Source of the DNA: Fischerella sp. JS2
Lineage (GTDB): Bacteria > Cyanobacteriota > Cyanobacteriia > Cyanobacteriales > Nostocaceae
DNA: 64,000 bases
Direction: 5' to 3'
Assembly (NCBI RefSeq): GCF_032393985.1
Contig: NZ_CP135918.1
Location: 2,604,001 to 2,668,000, forward strand
Shown here: positions 9,399 to 19,308 of the stretch, piece after piece
Numbering within the stretch: the first letter of the stretch is position 1
Layout: each line of letters starts with the position of its first letter
The notes under the pieces: generated by a model
Databases searched by the model: none
Seen by the model: only the letters and a program-made list of their open reading frames with translations
Told to the model about the DNA's origin: nothing
Translations under genes and position numbers: made by a program

Positions 9399-10571
9399 TT
9401 ATTTAATGATGCTTTTTGCACCTATTTGCTCACGAAAAATCGAACTAAATCCTGGTAAAAACATGAACTTGACAAACAAATTCATCATCCAAATCGAGAA
9501 ATAATTATCAGGAACAAACGAACTTGCCAACTTTTGGGCTTGGATTTGTCTTTTGGCAATCTCCGGTTGCAGTTGTGCTTGATAAGCGGGAAAAGCCACT
9601 TGATAATTACCATTAGTCCGAAAGAGTTCAGTCGCTAAAATATATGCGCCAGCCATTGCCATTGATGCACCTTGTCCTGCTAGTAAAGTTAAACATTGAC
9701 AGGCATCTCCAACAAGCGCCACTCTATCTTTGTACCAAGGAGTCAATTTGATTTGGGAAACAGCATCAAAATAGAGATGAGGCGATCGCTTCATTGCTGC
9801 TAAAATTTCCGGAACAATCCAGCCCATTTTGCCAAATACATCGCTCAGTAAATCAAGTTTTTGTTGGTGTGTTCTTACATCATGCTTTTCAGATTTGAAA
9901 GCAAACAAAGTTCCTAATCTAATACCACGAATTGAGCATATAGTCACCTGTTTTTTCGGTTTCATATAGGTGTAAAAAGCGTCTCTGTCTTCAAGAAAAT
10001 CCTCAGTAATTACGCAGGCAACGTAATATCCTAAGAAATTCTCAAACTGACTTTCACTTCCCCACAAAATATTTCTAGTTTGGGAATGAATGCCATCGGT
10101 GCCAATCACTAAATCGTATTCTCGTTTAGTATGGTCTGAAAATTCTACTTCTACCTGATTGGGATGAAGGTGCATCTGCACCATACTCGTATTGAACTGA
10201 ATGGGAACTGTATTTTTAATAGTTTCATAAAGTACAGTTTCCAAGTCACCCCGCATAAAATTAAAGTGTCTAAAATCTAGCATTCTGCGAAATTTTTCTA
10301 TTGACAAAGTAGCTTGGGTTTTTCCTTGGCTATTAATAAACTTTAATTCTGAAATAGGGTAGTGCTTTGCTTGAAGTTGATTGAGGATGCCCATTTTTTC
10401 AGCAATATCAAAACCTGAGCCGTAAAAATCAATCATGAAACCTTCATCTTTAAGGTCAGAACGTTTCTCAAGCAGCGTCGGATTAAAATTGAATTTCTGT
10501 AACCAATATGCTAAAGTCAGCCCTGCTATACCAGCACCGCTAATCAAAATATTTGTATTCATGATATTCAT
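9399..10571 (-). CDS. FAD-dependent monooxygenase
   Basis: 390 residues of the PHBH-fold family. The N-terminal Rossmann motif ILISGAGIAGLTLAYWL binds FAD ADP, and the second FAD motif VALVGDACQCLTLLAGQG lies near residues 290-307. Relatives include TetX-like and aromatic hydroxylases. The substrate is unknown, and there is no biosynthetic cluster beside it. Two close in-frame ATGs (10571 and 10562) could start it. Confidence 0.85.
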   Translation of the reverse strand: MNIMNTNILISGAGIAGLTLAYWLQKFNFNPTLLEKRSDLKDEGFMIDFYGSGFDIAEKMGILNQLQAKHYPISELKFINSQGKTQATLSIEKFRRMLDFRHFNFMRGDLETVLYETIKNTVPIQFNTSMVQMHLHPNQVEVEFSDHTKREYDLVIGTDGIHSQTRNILWGSESQFENFLGYYVACVITEDFLEDRDAFYTYMKPKKQVTICSIRGIRLGTLFAFKSEKHDVRTHQQKLDLLSDVFGKMGWIVPEILAAMKRSPHLYFDAVSQIKLTPWYKDRVALVGDACQCLTLLAGQGASMAMAGAYILATELFRTNGNYQVAFPAYQAQLQPEIAKRQIQAQKLASSFVPDNYFSIWMMNLFVKFMFLPGFSSIFREQIGAKSIIK

Positions 10572-10815
10572 CCTTTTTATCTTTTTTATACGTTAGGAGT
10601 TAGAAACCAAGAGCTAGTATCAAAATATTTTTAGAATTAAGCAGTAATTCACAGTTCAAAAATTAGAGTCTCTAGTGAATCAGCACCAGATATTAACCGA
10701 AATTATCAACTTATTTTTGATAGATATTAATTAATCGGAAATTTAATACCATCGATAGATATTTAAGAAAAACCAACTAAAGTTAGGATACCGGAAGCGA
10801 TCGCTGTGAGTATTT

Positions 10816-12459
10816 ATGTTAGACCTCTGGTACAAAAGTGCTGTTATCTATTGCATTGATGTCGAAACCTTTATGGATGGTAACGGCGATGGTATAGGAG
10901 ACTTTGAAGGACTGATTGATCGCTTAGATTATATTGCTGGTTTAGGCATTAACTGTATCTGGCTCATGCCCTTTTATCCTACCCCAAACCGAGATAACGG
11001 CTATGATGTTACGGATTACTACAGTGTAGATCCGCGTTTGGGAACATTAGGAGACTTTGTAGAATTTCTCCGTCAGGCAAATGATCGCGGTATGCGCGTT
11101 ATTGTTGACTTAGTAATTAACCACACCTCCATTGACCATCCTTGGTTTAAAGCGGCTTGCAAAGATAAGAACTCTAAATATCGCGACTATTATGTGTGGT
11201 CAGAGGAAAAACCTGCCGATGCCGAGTCAGGGATTATTTTTCCTGGCTATCAACAGAGTACCTGGACATATAACGAGGAAGCTGGAGCCTATTATTTTCA
11301 CCGCTTTTTTGAGTATCAGGCAGATTTAAATATTGGTAATCCTCAAGTTCGGGAAGAATTCCAAAAAATCATGGGATTTTGGCTACAGTTGGGGATTTCC
11401 GGCTTTCGCGTTGATGCGGCTCCGTTTTTAATTGAGCTAAAGGGTATTGAAAAACAGGCAGATATTCAAGACCCTTACCTTTATCTTAAACAAATGCGGA
11501 ACTTTCTTTCTTGGCGACGAGGGGATGCGATCATTCTGGCAGAAGCGAATGTGCCAATGGAAGATGTACCGAAATATTTAGACGATGGCGATAAATTGCA
11601 AATGCTATTTAGCTTCATTGTCAATCAGTATCTCATGCTGGCTTTGGCTCGTGAAGCAGTGGCTCCTCTGATCAAAGGATTGCAAGCACCACCAGCAATC
11701 CCAGACATTTGTCAGTGGGCGCACTTTATCCGCAATCACGATGAATTGTCGCTCGACAAGCTTTGTGAGTCGGAACGAGAAGAGATATTGACCAAATTTC
11801 ATCAAGATAAAGAGCAGGTATGGATTTACGATCGCGGTATTCGTCGTCGCTTTCCACCTTTAGTTCAAGGAGATCCACGCCGGATTCGCCTCGCCTACAG
11901 CCTTATGTTTACCATGCCAGGAACACCAGTCCTCAAGGCGGGTGAAGAAATTGGCATGGGAGACGACTTATCCTTGCCACAACGCGATGCTAGCCGCACC
12001 CCAATGCAATGGTCAGCAGAGTCGAATGGCGGGTTCTCGACTGCTTGTTGCGATCAACTCATTCGACCCGTAATTAAGGAAGGGGAATATGGCTACCCAC
12101 ACCTGAATGTCATTGCTCAACGCAGAGATCCCCATTCACTTTTAAACTGGATGGAACGAGCAATCAGGATGCGTAAAGAATGTCCGGAGTTCGGCTGGGG
12201 AAGTTGGCAATTAATCGAAACTGACAACTCAGCAGTATTGGCTTTATGTTACCGATGGCGTGATGGAACAGTTGTTGCCCTTCATAATTTAGCATCAGAT
12301 GCTTGTACTGTAGCTCTCAAGCTAGATGGCGATCGCGAATCCCATTGGATTGATTTACTTGGAGATAAACCCTACGAATCAATCGAACACCCCGAACACG
12401 GGATACAACTTGAAGGTTACGGCTACCGTTGGATACGGATCGGTAGGGAACGGCTTTGA
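10816..12459 (+). CDS. GH13 alpha-glucan enzyme, trehalose synthase-like
   Basis: 547 residues with the complete GH13 (beta/alpha)8 barrel. DLVINHTS, then GFRVDAAPF with nucleophile Asp200, LAEAN with acid/base Glu243, and FIRNHDE with Asp309, followed by a C-terminal beta domain. The opening LWYKSAVIYCIDVETFMDG resembles maltose-trehalose isomerases (TreS), which make the compatible solute trehalose. Some relatives act as glucosidases or sucrose enzymes, so the specificity is inferred. It is monocistronic and converges on the DoxX/SMP-30 operon, ending 4 bases from the DoxX stop. Confidence 0.82.
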   Translation: MLDLWYKSAVIYCIDVETFMDGNGDGIGDFEGLIDRLDYIAGLGINCIWLMPFYPTPNRDNGYDVTDYYSVDPRLGTLGDFVEFLRQANDRGMRVIVDLVINHTSIDHPWFKAACKDKNSKYRDYYVWSEEKPADAESGIIFPGYQQSTWTYNEEAGAYYFHRFFEYQADLNIGNPQVREEFQKIMGFWLQLGISGFRVDAAPFLIELKGIEKQADIQDPYLYLKQMRNFLSWRRGDAIILAEANVPMEDVPKYLDDGDKLQMLFSFIVNQYLMLALAREAVAPLIKGLQAPPAIPDICQWAHFIRNHDELSLDKLCESEREEILTKFHQDKEQVWIYDRGIRRRFPPLVQGDPRRIRLAYSLMFTMPGTPVLKAGEEIGMGDDLSLPQRDASRTPMQWSAESNGGFSTACCDQLIRPVIKEGEYGYPHLNVIAQRRDPHSLLNWMERAIRMRKECPEFGWGSWQLIETDNSAVLALCYRWRDGTVVALHNLASDACTVALKLDGDRESHWIDLLGDKPYESIEHPEHGIQLEGYGYRWIRIGRERL

Positions 12460-12463
12460 TTCA

Positions 12464-13057
12464 TCATCTAAAAATCGCAGCATCTAGGGAATAAGCACCA
12501 GGGCCCAAAACAGCGATCGCAATCAGCATCACGCAATACATAAACGCTTTTTCCCAACTTGGCGGTTCACCCTTTCCTAAAGGGCCTTTATACTGGTCTT
12601 CGGGAATTAAATAGGGATCTGTAGCCACAAAAGGCTTACCTTGAATCAGATGTAACAATATTGCAAACAACATAGAAGCCAAAATCGGCAAAGTTGCCAA
12701 AAGTGTAAGCAATCCAATGATTAAGAACAATCCCCCACCCAACATCGTCCATGCAGATATAAAGCAAAGAAAAACAGGTGTATTGATAGATTCAGCCCAC
12801 CGCCGAATATGCAGTACTTTGGGGTAGCCGTGGATCAAAAACAAACCGCCAACGCTCACTCTTAGCAGTAAAAGTGCTAATCCTGCTAGTCCACCAGGGT
12901 ACGTATGAACAAGAGAACTCACTAAATGCGGCCCCAGGAATGGATAATTAACTGAAGCTAATCCAAAAGTAATTACCTTCGGTAGTACCCACACAGCGTA
13001 GACGTAAAGTGGCTTGTCGTTAGACATCGCTACACTCAGGACAGATTTATAAATCAT
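12464..13057 (-). CDS. DoxX family membrane protein
   Basis: 197 residues with about four membrane helices and the DoxX opening LLLLRVSVGGLFLIHGYPKV (near 62-81). It is coupled to the upstream SMP-30 gene by an ATGA overlap at 13054-13057. A later ATG at 13027 is another possible start. DoxX proteins are linked to redox and quinone metabolism, but the activity here is not known. Confidence 0.78.
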   Translation of the reverse strand: MIYKSVLSVAMSNDKPLYVYAVWVLPKVITFGLASVNYPFLGPHLVSSLVHTYPGGLAGLALLLLRVSVGGLFLIHGYPKVLHIRRWAESINTPVFLCFISAWTMLGGGLFLIIGLLTLLATLPILASMLFAILLHLIQGKPFVATDPYLIPEDQYKGPLGKGEPPSWEKAFMYCVMLIAIAVLGPGAYSLDAAIFR

Positions 13058-13962
13058 TGCTGTACACCACGGGTATTAAGGTCAATAGCATATAAGGAAT
13101 GACCGGCCGTGATGAACAAGCGATCGTGTTCCTTTCCCCCAAAAGTTAGATTAGCGCATGTTTCCGGCACTAAAATTTTCCCTAAGCGAGTTCCGTCAGG
13201 AGCGTATACTTGCACGCTGTCTTTAGAACTGGTAAAAACATTGCCGTGTTCATCAACCCGGATTCCATCAGGTTGTCCAGGCTCAATGACTGCAAACACA
13301 CGACCGTTGCTTACATGCTGACCATCCTCCCCAACCTCGTATACACGAATATGATGAGGACCTCCCGGAATATTAAACGCAGCCGTATCTGAAACATACA
13401 AAAGACTTTCATCTGGACTGAAAGTAAGTCCGTTAGGACGCACCATATCTGTCACGACTGGATAAATTTCGCGAGTTTGCGGATCGAAGCGATACACGTA
13501 ACTGCCGCTTTGTTCCTGTTTACCACCGTAACCTTGATTTGGTTGAGTAATGCCATAGGGCGGGTCAGTGAACCAAATCGTACCATCGCTTTTCACTACC
13601 AAGTCATTTGGACTATTCAAGCGTTTACCTTGGTAACGATCTACTAAAATCTTCCATTCTCCATTGTGTTCGCGGCGGATAATAGCACGCAAACCCGACG
13701 AACACGCTACCAAACGACCCTCCAAGTCGCGGTAATTACCACTTTGGTAATCGGATGGATCTCGCAGAACGCTCACATCATCACTTGCACTCCAGCGTAA
13801 CAGGCGGTTGCCATGTGCGTCGCTCCACACAACACTATCATCTTCGTGGAAATAAACGGGGCCTTCGCTATGAGCCGCACCATTAGCAAGCTTTTGGAGT
13901 GATGAATTTGAGCGTATGAGCGCATCCATGCGCTTTTCATAAATTTCAATGGGTTCAGGCAT
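13054..13962 (-). CDS. SMP-30/gluconolactonase-like protein
   Basis: 302 residues forming a six-bladed beta-propeller. The metal-binding stretches are visible: SEGPVYFHEDD (Glu), LNSPNDLVV (Asn), RPNGLTFSPDESLLYVSD (Asn and Asp). The family hydrolyses sugar lactones and related esters with a divalent cation. AGGAGA lies 6 bases before the ATG. It is the first gene of a two-gene operon with the DoxX protein. Confidence 0.88.
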   Translation of the reverse strand: MPEPIEIYEKRMDALIRSNSSLQKLANGAAHSEGPVYFHEDDSVVWSDAHGNRLLRWSASDDVSVLRDPSDYQSGNYRDLEGRLVACSSGLRAIIRREHNGEWKILVDRYQGKRLNSPNDLVVKSDGTIWFTDPPYGITQPNQGYGGKQEQSGSYVYRFDPQTREIYPVVTDMVRPNGLTFSPDESLLYVSDTAAFNIPGGPHHIRVYEVGEDGQHVSNGRVFAVIEPGQPDGIRVDEHGNVFTSSKDSVQVYAPDGTRLGKILVPETCANLTFGGKEHDRLFITAGHSLYAIDLNTRGVQQ

Positions 13963-14630
13963 AGGAATCTCCTGTTATCTAATTTGGCTACTAGAATAAA
14001 TGGCAGCTTCTAGTGAATCACAAATTGCTACAGCATTACAAATGAGAAAAATAATTAATTATTTTTTTGCAAAAAGGACTGAATTTATCACTTCTTAAGT
14101 TAGTAAGTCTATTTTTTTCAATAGATATCAAAAAATTACTATATCTAATTGTGATTAGATTAAATTTCAATTACCTCAAACCATAGATATAAATTATGTA
14201 ATTTTTTTCTCAGCTTAAGTCATCAGAATAATTACTTTTTATTTAAAAATTTAATAATATTATCGAATTTTCTAACTTTTACTAAATTTAAATCTTATTG
14301 AATCATTTCATACAATATCTAATAAAAATGAAATTAAAATGAAATAATTACCTCTCTTTAGATAGAAATAAGCATTAAGCCGTTAGATAGAAGCAAGGTT
14401 GAAATTAAAGTTTTAATCTAAGCTTAGAAATATATATTTAGAGAGATTTAAAATTTTAATTCTTCAAAAATAAGTCAGTCGATTTTTCGCAAAATATTTT
14501 TAAACAATCAAAAAAAAATAATAATTTTAATTTTAAAAAACAGATTAAAATATTCATACGTATAATTTATTATGTCTCAAAAAAACGAATACTATAGTGA
14601 GATAGCTAATAGTTTATTTAAGAGTTAATT
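13963..14630. other. very AT-rich divergent spacer
   Basis: 668 bases with no supportable gene between the SMP-30 operon and the Rieske remnant. A minus-strand TTTCAT pair lies at 14328-14345 (ATGAAAT at 14328 and 14339, 11 bp apart). Runs of A and T make chance motif matches likely here. Confidence 0.4.
14328..14345 (-). promoter_or_regulatory. inverted-orientation TTTCAT pair
   Basis: ATTTCAT repeats 11 bp apart when read on the minus strand. The spacing matches the boxes at 208, 19609, 62033 and 62091. It points toward the SMP-30/DoxX operon but lies about 365 bp away. The third TGCA-type element is absent and the region is extremely AT-rich, so this is a weaker candidate. Confidence 0.25.
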
Positions 14631-14939
14631 ATGAGACAAAAAGAAGCAGTTGTTGTCAATATAAATGACCTAAATCATGGTGAAATACGACAGATATCTG
14701 TCGGCGAAACAGAAATTTTACTAAGTCACATAGATGGAAATTTTTATGCCGTTGGCGCACACTGCGCTCATTATGGCGCACCACTAGCAGAAGGGGCGCT
14801 GAATGGACATCATGTTGTTGTAGATGGAGATTTGCAACAACAGCAATTTATCGCTTATGACATCAAAAACAATCAAGTCTTAGCAATTGCAAGCAGTCAT
14901 CTCAGAACTGATGCGCTTAAACCAGATGCCAACACTTGA
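14631..14939 (+). pseudogene. Rieske/AIF-like reductase with large internal deletion
   Basis: A 102-residue open frame. Residues 1-63 match the N-terminal half of a Rieske domain, including the first cluster motif C45-A-H47 and YGAPLAEGALNGHHVV. The second motif (CPWHH) should follow at once but is missing. From about residue 65, DGDLQQQQFIAYDIKNNQVLA resembles the extreme C-terminal domain of Rieske-FAD/NADH reductases of the apoptosis-inducing-factor type. The frame is kept, so an in-frame deletion of roughly 1.2 kb joined the two ends. A [2Fe-2S] cluster cannot form. It could still be translated as a small protein. Confidence 0.7.
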
Positions 14940-15008
14940 GGAATTACAAAGCACTCTGCGTCCCTCTGCGTAAATCTCTGCGTCCCTTTGCGTTTAAAAA
15001 AATCAAAC

Positions 15009-16583
15009 ATGACGAACATCACCGAACGCTACGACATCATTATTATCGGTACAGGAGCCGGTGGCGGTACACTGGCTCACCGCCTCGCACCCACAGGTAA
15101 AAAAATTCTCGTCTTGGAACGAGGCAACTTTCTGCCGAGAGAAAAAGATAATTGGAATCCCCAAGAAGTTTATCAAAAACATCGCTATCACACCGATGAA
15201 GAATGGTACGACAAAGAAGGTAAAGCCTTTAAGCCCCAGACAGGTTACTGGGTTGGTGGCAATACTAAACTTTACGGTGCAGCCTTAGTTCGATTGCGAG
15301 AGCGAGATTTTGCAAAGGTAATTCACAAGGGAGGAATTTCGCCAGAATGGCCGTTGAAATATCAAGACTTTGAGCCATACTACACCCAGGCAGAAAAATT
15401 ATATGACGTACATGGTCAACAAGGAGAAGACCCAACCGAACCACCTCGTAGCGAGCCATATCCTTATCCACCTGTAAGTCATGAGCCGGATATGCAGTTC
15501 CTTGTTGATGGTATCCGCGAACTGGGATATTACCCATTTCACCTACCACTAGGATTAAAGCTGAATGAAAGCGATCGCATCAATAGTCCTTGTATTCGCT
15601 GCGATACCTTTGACGGATATCCCTGTCTGGTACAAGCCAAAGCCGATGCTGAGGTTAACGCCATTCGTCCTACCTGGGCAATGTATAGTAATTTCACCCT
15701 CAAAACTAATGCTAAGGTATTACGACTGCATACTAGTGAATCAGGGCGAGAGGTGACAAGTGTAGAAACTGAAATCGTTGGGGAAAAGCATTGGTTTGCA
15801 AGCGATATTGTGATAGTTGCCTGTGGTTCTGTCAACTCGCCTGCCTTACTATTACGTTCTGCTAACGATAAACATCCTCATGGATTAGCCAACAGTTCCG
15901 ATCAAGTAGGGCGGAATTTTATGAAACAGTTGGAAACAGCCATAGTTTCCATACATCTAGAGGTGAATCACGCCAACTTTCAAAAAACGATCGCCGTCAA
16001 TGATTTTTACTGGGGAGAACCAGATTTTCCTTATCCAATGGGCATGGTGCAGAATACAGGTAATGTGCTTGCCGATATGATTCCCGCAGAGGCTCCACCA
16101 CTGATGGCTCCATTTGTGAAACTGGTTCCTCATTTTGAGCGTCATTTGCTAGCTGAGAGATCAGTTGGTTGGTGGTTGCAGACAGAAGATTTACCAGATC
16201 CCAATAATCGGATTCGGGTAGTGGGTGACAAGATTCACGTTGACTATGAATTGAATAATACAGAAGCAAGCGATCGCCTCATCCATCGTTGGACATCTGT
16301 ACTTAAGTCAATTCCGCGTTCTGCTAAACACGTCCTACCATTTAGCATTTATCCCCGCACTCATCTACCAGAACAAGCAGTAGCCCATCAATGCGGTAGT
16401 TGTCGATTTGGTACAGACCCCAAAACTTCAGTCCTTGATCTCAATTGCCGTAGCTATGATGTCGATAATCTTTATATTGTAGATAGTAGTTTTTTCCCTT
16501 CCAATTCTGGCGCTAACCCCACGCTCACGATTATGGCCAATGCTTTGCGCGTCGGCGATCATATAGCAGAACGATTGAAGTAG
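15009..16583 (+). CDS. GMC family oxidoreductase
   Basis: About 524 residues. DIIIIGTGAGGGTLAHRLA is the N-terminal FAD-binding motif, and HQCGSCRFGTDP and NPTLTIMANALRVGD are the C-terminal signature and active-site region of glucose-methanol-choline oxidoreductases. It oxidises an alcohol or sugar with FAD; the substrate is unknown. I chose the ATG at 15009 over a TTG at 14988, because the latter lies in the short CTCTGCGTCCC repeats that fill the spacer. Two genes for small membrane proteins follow 6 bases downstream. Confidence 0.87.
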   Translation: MTNITERYDIIIIGTGAGGGTLAHRLAPTGKKILVLERGNFLPREKDNWNPQEVYQKHRYHTDEEWYDKEGKAFKPQTGYWVGGNTKLYGAALVRLRERDFAKVIHKGGISPEWPLKYQDFEPYYTQAEKLYDVHGQQGEDPTEPPRSEPYPYPPVSHEPDMQFLVDGIRELGYYPFHLPLGLKLNESDRINSPCIRCDTFDGYPCLVQAKADAEVNAIRPTWAMYSNFTLKTNAKVLRLHTSESGREVTSVETEIVGEKHWFASDIVIVACGSVNSPALLLRSANDKHPHGLANSSDQVGRNFMKQLETAIVSIHLEVNHANFQKTIAVNDFYWGEPDFPYPMGMVQNTGNVLADMIPAEAPPLMAPFVKLVPHFERHLLAERSVGWWLQTEDLPDPNNRIRVVGDKIHVDYELNNTEASDRLIHRWTSVLKSIPRSAKHVLPFSIYPRTHLPEQAVAHQCGSCRFGTDPKTSVLDLNCRSYDVDNLYIVDSSFFPSNSGANPTLTIMANALRVGDHIAERLK

Positions 16584-16589
16584 AAAGGT

Positions 16590-17090
16590 ATGAGAAGAGA
16601 GGCATCACGGGATTCATTAATTAATTTGATATTGCCCCTAGCACTGATTTTAGGGTTAGTTCTGCTGTTGAGTTTGAATGTGGAAGGAGGGGGGGAGGGC
16701 AGAGAAACTACTCCTTTAGAAATATGGCTAAAAGTCATCGTCGGTTATTTGGCAGCAGGTACAGAAATTGCCGCAGCAATTGTGATTGGCGGAGCGGTGA
16801 TCCGGGGTATTGCTGCTTATTTACGATTGTTGTTTTCTCGTTCCAAACAACATTTTGATGCTACAGAAGGAATTCGCCTGCAATTGGGACGAGTTTTAGC
16901 ATTGGGTTTGGAATTCACTGTGGCTAGCGATATTTTGCGGACGGCAGTAGCGCCAACTCGCCAGGATATTTTGAATTTGGGAGCGATCGTCCTGCTGCGA
17001 ACTTTGCTGAATTATTTCTTAGAACGGGAGATTCAGCAGGGAGAACAACGCCGTTCATCGGAGCCGGAACTTGATAGGAGTATGCGATGA
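16590..17090 (+). CDS. DUF1622 membrane protein
   Basis: 166 residues with about four hydrophobic segments. IVIGGAVIRGIAAYLRL and LGLEFTVASDILRTAVAPT are typical of DUF1622. It starts 6 bases after the GMC gene and overlaps the HPP gene by ATGA (17087-17090), so the three look like one operon. The function is unknown. Confidence 0.8.
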   Translation: MRREASRDSLINLILPLALILGLVLLLSLNVEGGGEGRETTPLEIWLKVIVGYLAAGTEIAAAIVIGGAVIRGIAAYLRLLFSRSKQHFDATEGIRLQLGRVLALGLEFTVASDILRTAVAPTRQDILNLGAIVLLRTLLNYFLEREIQQGEQRRSSEPELDRSMR

Positions 17091-17605
17091 AACCCAACCG
17101 TTCCAGATTGGAGCCTTTGCAACGTGCGAATCGATCGCTCCGTAATCGCCTCACCTGGAAGGGTGAGTTGGCATTAGCAACTGCTCCGACAGTGGTCATA
17201 TTGAGCGTTTTTGCTCTTGTGGAAGTACTAACCCGCCAGCGTTTGTTGTTTGCGTCCCTTGCCTCCAGTGCCTTTCTCATTTATCTTGATCCGCAGCACA
17301 GTACAAATACGGTGCGAACTTTGGTCATTTCCCAAATGATAGCAGCTGGGATCGGTTTTTTAATATATGTGCTATTGGGTTCGGGTTATGTGTCTGGTGG
17401 AACTGCGATGATCGTCACAATTATACTGATGATTCTGTTAGATGTTATGCATCCTCCAGCTGTTTCCACATCCTTAAGTTTTGCCTTAAAAGCCGGCAAT
17501 GAAAACAACCTAATTTTGTTTGGTTTGGCTGTAGGCATCACTGCGGTGTTGGTTGGACTGGAACGCTTTGCCCTGTGGCTGTTGGTGTACCTTAACCCAA
17601 GGTAG
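17087..17605 (+). CDS. HPP family membrane protein
   Basis: 172 residues with four to five membrane helices and the diagnostic MHPPAVSTSL stretch (near 125-134). HPP proteins are integral membrane proteins; one cyanobacterial/plant member has been linked to nitrite transport, but I cannot extend that here. It is coupled to the DUF1622 gene. Confidence 0.82.
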   Translation: MKPNRSRLEPLQRANRSLRNRLTWKGELALATAPTVVILSVFALVEVLTRQRLLFASLASSAFLIYLDPQHSTNTVRTLVISQMIAAGIGFLIYVLLGSGYVSGGTAMIVTIILMILLDVMHPPAVSTSLSFALKAGNENNLILFGLAVGITAVLVGLERFALWLLVYLNPR

Positions 17606-17732
17606 TTTTATGCTGATTATAAGTTGTTTGGTGTTAAAAATTGTTGTTATGAAAAGGCAGCTATGCTGAGGGCAGAAGACAGAAGGGAAGAGGTTTTTAG
17701 CTAAATTTACGCTTAGTTTCAAGGAGAGACAA

Positions 17733-18092
17733 ATGAACAACGAAGAACACTCTATTTCTAACCCAGAAAATGAAAATCAAACGCCTTCAAATACTCATCC
17801 TATTGCAACGGGATTGGGAGCAGCCGGAGGTGGAATTGCTGGAGCCGCATTAGGTCGCTCAATTGGTGGTAAAGTTGGTGCTGCCATTGGTGGGGTTGCT
17901 GGAGCAATTACTGGTGGAGTTGCAGGTAATAAGTTAGCAGAGTACGCAGAAGAATTTATTGAAGAACTCCAGCCGACTGTCGGATTAGGATTAGGAGCCG
18001 ATCACAAACCAATTGAACTACCCAGCCATTACAGTTGGGAAGAACTACAAGCACTATCAAAACCTCAAGGTGGAGAAATGCAAGCTATCTAA
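17733..18092 (+). CDS. glycine-zipper small protein
   Basis: 119 residues. Residues about 28-72 form a run of Gly/Ala-x3-Gly repeats typical of a glycine-zipper membrane hairpin, followed by an acidic amphipathic tail (EYAEEFIEELQP). AAGGAGAG precedes the ATG by about 5 bases. Such proteins occur in stress-related membrane contexts, but no function can be assigned. Confidence 0.7.
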   Translation: MNNEEHSISNPENENQTPSNTHPIATGLGAAGGGIAGAALGRSIGGKVGAAIGGVAGAITGGVAGNKLAEYAEEFIEELQPTVGLGLGADHKPIELPSHYSWEELQALSKPQGGEMQAI

Positions 18093-18119
18093 GTCAAGAA
18101 TTTTAATTACGATTTAATC

Positions 18120-18875
18120 ATGTTTCCACTTTGGTTAAAAGCAGGTTTCTGGGGTTTGGTGGGTGGTTCAGCATTGCTGTTGGGTTCAGCAGTGGGTTAC
18201 TACGCCAAAATCCCCCAACGCCTCATTGCCGCAGTTATGGCTTTTGGTGCTGGGGTGTTAATTTCAGCACTAGCATTTGAACTGATGGATGAAGCTTATA
18301 AGCGCGGTGGCTTTGACTCAACAGCGATCGGATTTGTCAGTGGTGCAGTAGTATACACAGCAGCCAACTGGTTTCTGTCTCATCAAGGTGCAAAGCATCG
18401 CAAGCGTTCAGGTGAACAGCAACCATCGGAAGAGGAAAATAGTGGGAGTGGACTAGCGATCGCTATTGGTGCATTACTCGATGGTGTCCCAGAATCTATC
18501 GTGATTGGTGTCAGCATGATTGGGGGAGGAGTTGTCAGTTGGGTAACGGTGGCGGCTGTTTTTCTGTCTAATGTTCCTGAAGGACTTTCTAGTGCTGCTG
18601 GGATGAAAAAAGCAGGACGTTCAACAGCTTACATCTTTGGTGTATGGGGAGGTATCGCCATTATCTCTGGCATAGCAGCACTTTTGGGTTATGCTTTGTT
18701 CAGTCACTTCTCACAAGAAGTCATCGCCGCAACTACTGCGATCGCCGCAGGTGCTATTTTAGCAATGATTTCAGACACGATGATTCCAGAAGCTTTTGAG
18801 CAAGCCCATGATTTTGCTGGGCTAATTGTCGTCTTGGGATTTTTGACTGCTTTTGTCCTGAGCAAACTTGCTTAA
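18120..18875 (+). CDS. ZIP family metal transporter
   Basis: 251 residues with about eight membrane helices. The two metal-binding helices are recognisable as LLDGVPESIVIGVS and LSNVPEGLSSAAG, with a charged loop (HRKRSGEQQPSEEENSG) between. ZIP proteins move Zn2+ or related cations into the cytoplasm; the first motif has Asp where many ZIPs have His. It lies 27 bases after the glycine-zipper gene and may be co-transcribed. Confidence 0.82.
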   Translation: MFPLWLKAGFWGLVGGSALLLGSAVGYYAKIPQRLIAAVMAFGAGVLISALAFELMDEAYKRGGFDSTAIGFVSGAVVYTAANWFLSHQGAKHRKRSGEQQPSEEENSGSGLAIAIGALLDGVPESIVIGVSMIGGGVVSWVTVAAVFLSNVPEGLSSAAGMKKAGRSTAYIFGVWGGIAIISGIAALLGYALFSHFSQEVIAATTAIAAGAILAMISDTMIPEAFEQAHDFAGLIVVLGFLTAFVLSKLA

Positions 18876-18918
18876 AATTACGGCTTCAACCGTCTGAAAA
18901 TATAGTTTTATACATTCA

Positions 18919-19308
18919 TTACTTTAATTGAGGCTCTAGCTTCACCCGCACAGTCTGCACTCCTTCCTCAATTGTCATCTCAATCACCTGTGGTTCGCAC
19001 ACTCTAGGAATAACACTAATTTGTCCACTGCGTTCTAGGCGTGCAACTTTTACTTGACTTGGATCGGATAAGTGAGCGTTGCTGCGTAAAGATGCTAGCA
19101 CATCGGATTGGCGAAAGTGATACAAACAATGACATCAAAAACAGTGAACCTACCACCAAAACGGTGATCGCCTGACAAGTGTACCATCATTAGCCCTGCT
19201 ACATATATAAATGATGGCGCGTAATGCCATTTGTAAAAAAGTTAGCGTCTTTGGCTGTACACCTAAACCTAATGCCCAGTTAATGCTATCCCACAACTGT
19301 TGATTCAT
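18919..19308 (-). pseudogene. DUF421 (YetF-like) membrane protein remnant
   Basis: From ATG at 19308 the minus strand starts MNQQLWDSIN and continues in a shifted frame with LSGDHRFGGRFTVFDVI, the conserved first part of DUF421. It then jumps in another frame to RQSDVLASLRSNAHLSDPSQ and QISVIPR, the C-terminal domain. At least two frameshifts and a deletion of the central part separate these pieces. It is clearly not expressed as an intact protein. Confidence 0.75.
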
